Part shown: positions 59,516-64,000 of the stretch, in pieces
Position numbering within the stretch: the stretch's first letter is position 1
Layout: each line of letters begins with the position of its first letter
Source of the DNA: Adiantum capillus-veneris
Lineage: Eukaryota; Streptophyta; Polypodiopsida; Polypodiales; Pteridaceae
Length of the DNA stretch: 64,000 nt
Direction: 5' to 3'
NCBI GenBank assembly: GCA_014529385.2
Contig: CM043967.1
Span: 5,533,001 to 5,597,000, forward strand
Program-made: the position numbers and the translations under genes
Notes under the pieces: model-generated
The model's input: only the letters and a program-made list of their open reading frames with translations
Told to the model about the DNA's origin: nothing
Databases searched by the model: none

Positions 59516-60099
59516 TTGGCTTTTAGCTCTAGTACCTCATCTTTGGCTGCCTCCGGGTCATCCTCCATCTTTTCCTTCCCTTCATGCAAACTCTTGACTT
59601 CACCTGAGACCTCTGCCATCTGCAATGTAAGAGTGTCTCATTCACTCTTTACATCTTTTAATGTTTTAATGAGAGTTTCAAGCTCTCTTTATTCCATCTC
59701 AGCTCTTTGACTTATCGTTTGGAGAGTTCTGGTGAGGGTTTCATACACATCTTGCGTATTTCCCTCCCTAATGTGTAGCATGCTATTCTCTTCTGCGAGT
59801 GTCAGAGATTGCATTTTGATTTTGTCTATTATTTGATGAGCATCTCTTGCATCTTCTTCATTAGTTGCTACCATGTTACTTGCCGATGGCCTCGGGAGTG
59901 GACCTAAAAATGGAACATGGTGTCCCGTGCTTAGCATTACTCCCACGGGAGATGGTCTCCAAGGATTGGCCAAAGGTCTCCATTATGGTACTGGTGGAAC
60001 TTGTACCAACCCTAGTACTCTAAATTGTGGTGATTGTACTTCAAGTGGTCTTCTCTGTATATCTTGGTCCGTGAGCTTTTCTTCATCTCTCTCTCTCTC

Positions 60100-60186
<87 letters not shown>

Positions 60187-61658
60187 GTATTTTGCATCCC
60201 ATGGTGGAATAGAGGTTCCATATACAGCCTCAGAAGCATCCTCATATGAGTACCCAGCTTTGAGGAGGTCTTCATAGGTGCATCATTGTGATCTTTCTTT
60301 TTCTTCTGGTGTCAACTTAGCCTCTATTTTCTTCTTTGGTAAGTCCTTCTATTGATATGCCGGGGGTTTAGGGCTTGGAGGTAGAGAGGTAGGTTCCAGG
60401 GAAGGTTCAGGTGGTGAAGTATTTTCTCCTTGCTCACTTTCTTGGTCTTCCTTCCCTTGTGTTTCTGGCATCTGTTTCAACTTCTTTTTGATGTCTTGGA
60501 CTTCTTCGACTTGCTGTTTTAGATTCCTCATAGGCTCAAATGTAGTGATCGAATTGATCTTCAAGTGTTCTTGAGGAACTTTCCCCGCAGAATCTTGCAC
60601 CCACTACTCTTCGAAGTCTCCTTTTAGAGCTCGCTCGGCCTTGAACTGTTTTATAAGGCATTCAATTCGGGCGGCTCTTTGGCTGGAAGTCTCTTTCAAT
60701 TGCTCTTTTTTGATCATGACTGCTTTCCCCTTTTTCTTTGGTGGTTCCTCTTTTGTATCCTCCTGCACGGTCTCGAGCGAGACAGGTGGAGCTATTGCTG
60801 TTGGAGCCTCTTCCTCAACATCCTCTTTCAATCTCAACCACTCATTCTGTGTGGGTTGTTCTGGCCATAGTCCTCTTGATCCAATTTCTTCATAGGCAAT
60901 CCTTGTGAGAACTTCTGCCCCACCAATGTACTTTGGCTTATCTGTTCCCATTCCAACCGTTTATTCATGCAGATACTAGACAAATTTTACATCTTTGGGC
61001 ACACTGCTTCTTAGTGCCCATGTGATCATGGAGGCTATTGTATGGGGTAGGGTGGTGTACTTTTGAGATCGTTTGCTGCAAACTTGAAACTATTGGTTGT
61101 AAAGCTTGCAGTTTTTTGTAGCCCTAGGATCCTTTAGGTCTTCGAAGGTGGGATTTTCCTTCTTTTGTGATCGTAGACCTTCACGTCATCTCTTCTTTCT
61201 TTGATGGAGTTGTCCTCATTATGGAGTTTTAGAGCATCTAGAGTGATTTGAGGGGTATTTTCCACCTTAGTCTTGTGGCCGTCCAAAGCAGTAATCACTA
61301 CTTTGCCATCTTTTTGAATGGAGCTTGCTAGCTCGTAGACCCTCTATGTATCCACACCTGCTGGTTTTGCTGCAAAGAAATTATGCAGATTGGCCCTCTC
61401 TAGGTGGTTGAGGATGCCTTCCTTGTTGGCATATTCACTGAGCTCTCTAGGGATCATGGGCACATCTACTGTATTGGCCTGTGGATCTCTAAATGTACCT
61501 TGATAAAGTCTAATTCCCTCAGCTTCCAGTGTGGCTTCATCTATCTAAGCTTTGGTTGGTTTTAACATTTTGTCAGGGATAATGTAAGGTTTTGCGTCCG
61601 CAATGATGTCTTTCAAGGACATACTCTTCTTTTTAGCTGGTGATTTGCTAGCTTTCAT
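59516..61658 (-). pseudogene. Second copy of the gypsy extra 3' ORF, decayed
   Basis: Homologous and collinear with 21312-23642. It starts MKASKSPAKKKSMSLKD (ATG 61658-61656). It continues with RRDDVKVYDHKRR, then the PTQNEWLRLKEDVEEE block (60604-60951), a proline-rich part (PEPSLEPTSLPPSPKPPAYQ, 60349-60600), AGYSYEDASEAVYG (about 60200-60250), and a coiled-coil part ending near 59516 (LTLQMAEVSGEVKSLHEG). A (CT)n tract interrupts it at 60086-60187. Gag, pol and matching LTRs of this copy are not visible, so it belongs to a rearranged or related family member. Confidence 0.75.
60086..60187. repeat. (CT)n microsatellite inside ORF remnant
   Basis: About 100 bases of CT with two interruptions, placed within the coding remnant between the AGYSYED block and the coiled-coil block. 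Confidence 0.95.
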
Positions 61659-62574
61659 TGATCTTGCGGGCACTCCAAGTACAAAAGTTGGCATTTACAA
61701 AATCTGGCATTTTCTCAGTTTCTAGCTATCCAAATGACTTAAAATTTGAAACACAAGCTAATTAGGGCCTAAGGATTCTATGCATGTGGTCAAAAATGTA
61801 TTTTGGGTGCATATTCATGCTGTGAGACATCATACGCGTATGATGTCGAGGTGCTCAGAACTTAGTGTTTTCTCATATGTGCATAGCTCATAGCATGTAC
61901 ATCATGGATATATGCTTGGATTTTAATTTGGATGTCATTTGGGCAAGCTCCGACCATTAGAACTCCTTTCATACTCTGAAGTTGGATTTTGGCTTAGTTT
62001 TGAGCAAATGAGGCTCAAATGGGGTGAAACTTGGTAGATGCTCTCATAATTATGTGTTAAAGGCTTAGAAGGGGTCAAGTTAGCTTCCAGGTTTGTCTTC
62101 AGGCTAGTGAGATGGGTATAAAGAAACTTGATGAGACTTGGACTGTGGGCTAAGATTAATGGGAGAATGGCATTGGAAGTGAGAAATAGCCTCAGATTGG
62201 CCCAGACTTCATCTGTAGTATTCTCAGGTGATGGGAAATCCTGTGATCATCTCAAATTTTGAGTTGGAGATGAATCATGTCTTTGGGGCCATAGAATGTG
62301 TCTTTTGCAAGGATTTTTCGATCTTAGGCTCAAGTGGCCACAACCTTGCTAAAACTTGACCAAGTTGAATGCATGGCCTTTATACTATGTGGTGAACATG
62401 CTCATGATGAAAGTTGTGGAGTTTGGCATATAATGCCCCCTGGTCGGACTGCCTGGAATGAGCCTCCCAACCTCCATTTAAATAGCCCCTTGGGCCTCAT
62501 TCCCTATCCACACTTGCAGCCGGCCCCTTGGACATGGTCCTTGACCATCGGGCTATGCTCTTGGCATGACAATA
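61659..62574 (-). other. Non-coding segment with one palindrome and LTR-like end
   Basis: Upstream of the ORF copy. Contains AGACATCATA-CGCG-TATGATGTCG at 61825-61848, a variant of the palindrome in the large gypsy element. Toward 62574 it has a TATA-like CTATTTAAATGG on the minus strand (62475-62485) and ends at a purine tract, suggesting an LTR boundary (minus-strand start TATTGTCATGCC, not the usual TG). Confidence 0.4.
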
Positions 62575-64000
62575 CTCCCCCCTTGAAGAAGCGTTTTCAT
62601 CCTTGAGAACAAGTGGTGATACACTAATATGTGCCACAGTGGCATCCATCAGGGATCTATTTTTTCTGTGCGAGGTTCAATGAAATCATGAATATGTTGT
62701 CCCTTTGCAACCATCTTGGTGTAACCATCTCATATACAACAGAGCTTATAAACTCCTTTAGAACTCACTTGAGTATGCTAAATGAGTTATCACAACTAAG
62801 ATGTACCCAAAAGAGTACCCCTTTCACTTTCCATGAAAATAACTTGCTGACGGAACTCATCAGCCAAGTTTTAAGTCCTTGACTTGGTATCATCTCGTAT
62901 CAGTAAACAACCCCACCATTAGTGGTCAAAGTTGAGAGCCTAAATTATACTTGAAGAGACTAACCCTATTCGTTCGCAAACTTACTTTTGCTTACAGTGG
63001 GCAAAATTCCAACTAGAGCATTAAATGCATACTAATTGGATTGCTTGGTGCTAACGTATGCACTTTGCATATCCTTTAGTACAAGATTACACTTTGTAAT
63101 CTACCTAATCTGCCTATCCTCGTGGATATTGACAGGAGCATAATGACTGTAATTTGCCTATCCCCTTGGATACTGACAGTAGCATAACTGCAATAGCATA
63201 ACGATTGTAATCTACCTATCCCCTTGGATACTCAGTAGTGAGGTGTCTGGCATTCCCCACGGTTTACAGAGAGTCTTCCAAATGACTGGTAAATATGAAG
63301 CACAATGTTGTACAAAGGTAAGAAGAAAATGACAATGTCATGAGAACCACTAGCACCCAAACCGAGCCACGATCTCTATTGGGGATTGGTAGATCCAAAC
63401 ATAATTTGAGAGAGATATTGCACATAGAGTGCAAAATGATTCAAATGCAACAACTTGATGGATATGCATGCCATTCCAAATCAGCCTTTGCTAAACACTA
63501 GGGCCCATAACACCTAGTGTGCATGCATTTAGCAAAAAACAAATTTGAACCTGTATATCCATAAGCATATTTGCCAATACTGATGGCGAATGTGATGCTC
63601 CTAGCACACATTAAAGAGGAGTGTAAATAGTGTTGAAAAGAAACTAATTACTTTCTACTGCAATCATGTGCAGGCCTTCCTAAATGTTTGAACCATAATA
63701 GAAGGTGAAATATTAATCACTTCTAGGTATTAAGAACGAAACTTTTTCATTAACAACTCATAGCCTTGCTATATGCATAAACAACTATCCGTGAATGTTG
63801 TTCAGGAGCACTTGTACCTTAACAAGTCATTCGGAGTATCCGACAATTTTTGGCCATTGAAATTGTTCCTAATACCACGTGCTGAAAATGGTTTAGAAAA
63901 TGGATTCGACCAGCAGCAAGGGACTGTGTCATGACACATATTAGAAAAATTGTGGGTGCCAGTGTCAGTCCCAGAGACTCATATTCTCCACATGTGGAAT
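62575..64000. other. Purine tract, then non-coding sequence with short tandem repeat
   Basis: Minus-strand CTTCAAGGGGGGAG (62575-62588) resembles a polypurine tract. The remainder has no recognised coding region. A three-unit tandem repeat (units ~53, ~58 and a partial one; consensus TGTAATCTACCTATCCCCTTGG) lies at 63095-63238. Confidence 0.4.

Overview
This window looks like nuclear DNA of a land plant and is almost entirely transposable elements and microsatellites. No conventional cellular gene with an intact reading frame could be supported. The plant assignment rests on three things: Ty1/copia and Ty3/gypsy elements of plant type (one with the classical initiator-tRNA-Met primer site TGGTATCAGAGC), a roughly 19 kb Tat/Ogre-sized gypsy element, and a Penelope-like reverse transcriptase resembling the clade described from the green lineage. 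A large-genome, possibly non-seed vascular plant such as a fern is my guess. It cannot be proven from this sequence.

Layout. 1-8853: a minus-strand Penelope-like element (PLE). A decayed reverse transcriptase body (about 2763-6618) lies between two ~2 kb direct repeats (761-2725 and 6619-8765), with a third, more diverged repeat at 1-730. The junctions are (TG)n tracts. 8854-11671: an ORF1-like fragment and a dense microsatellite cluster. 11672-15240: a 403-bp LTR with polypurine tract and TATA box, then decayed internal sequence, then AT-rich low-complexity DNA with a compound microsatellite and a poly-G run. 15241-16931: AT-rich DNA with no gene seen.

16932-41304: a nested pair. An outer plus-strand Ty1/copia element (227-bp LTRs, TSD CACAC, about 5.04 kb without the insertion) is split inside its integrase by an inner minus-strand Ty3/gypsy element (19137-38467, 19,331 bp, LTRs of 961 and 929 bp, TSD CCAAA). 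The gypsy element carries gag, protease and RT-RNase H. Its integrase is almost completely deleted. It also has a second retropepsin module, long extra 3' ORFs, a ~750-bp foldback element, and repeated copies of a short palindrome in two separate parts of the element.

41382-53101: a second minus-strand gypsy element with a ~3.1 kb LTR. Its 3' end is deleted so that integrase runs directly into the interior of the LTR. 53107-55280: unrecognised sequence and the 3' LTR region of a second copia element. 55281-57968: minus-strand copia pol, 5'-truncated by a junction near 57969. 57969-64000: LTR-like boundaries, a decayed second copy of the gypsy extra-ORF region (59516-61658), and non-coding sequence.

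All coding regions carry stops or frameshifts, so none of the elements appears autonomous. The most interesting signals are the PLE with long terminal repeats, (TG)n junctions and a pseudoknot-like 3' end; the recurrent palindrome, spaced about 287 bp in one array; the second retropepsin; and the large extra 3' ORF that recurs in a second element copy.
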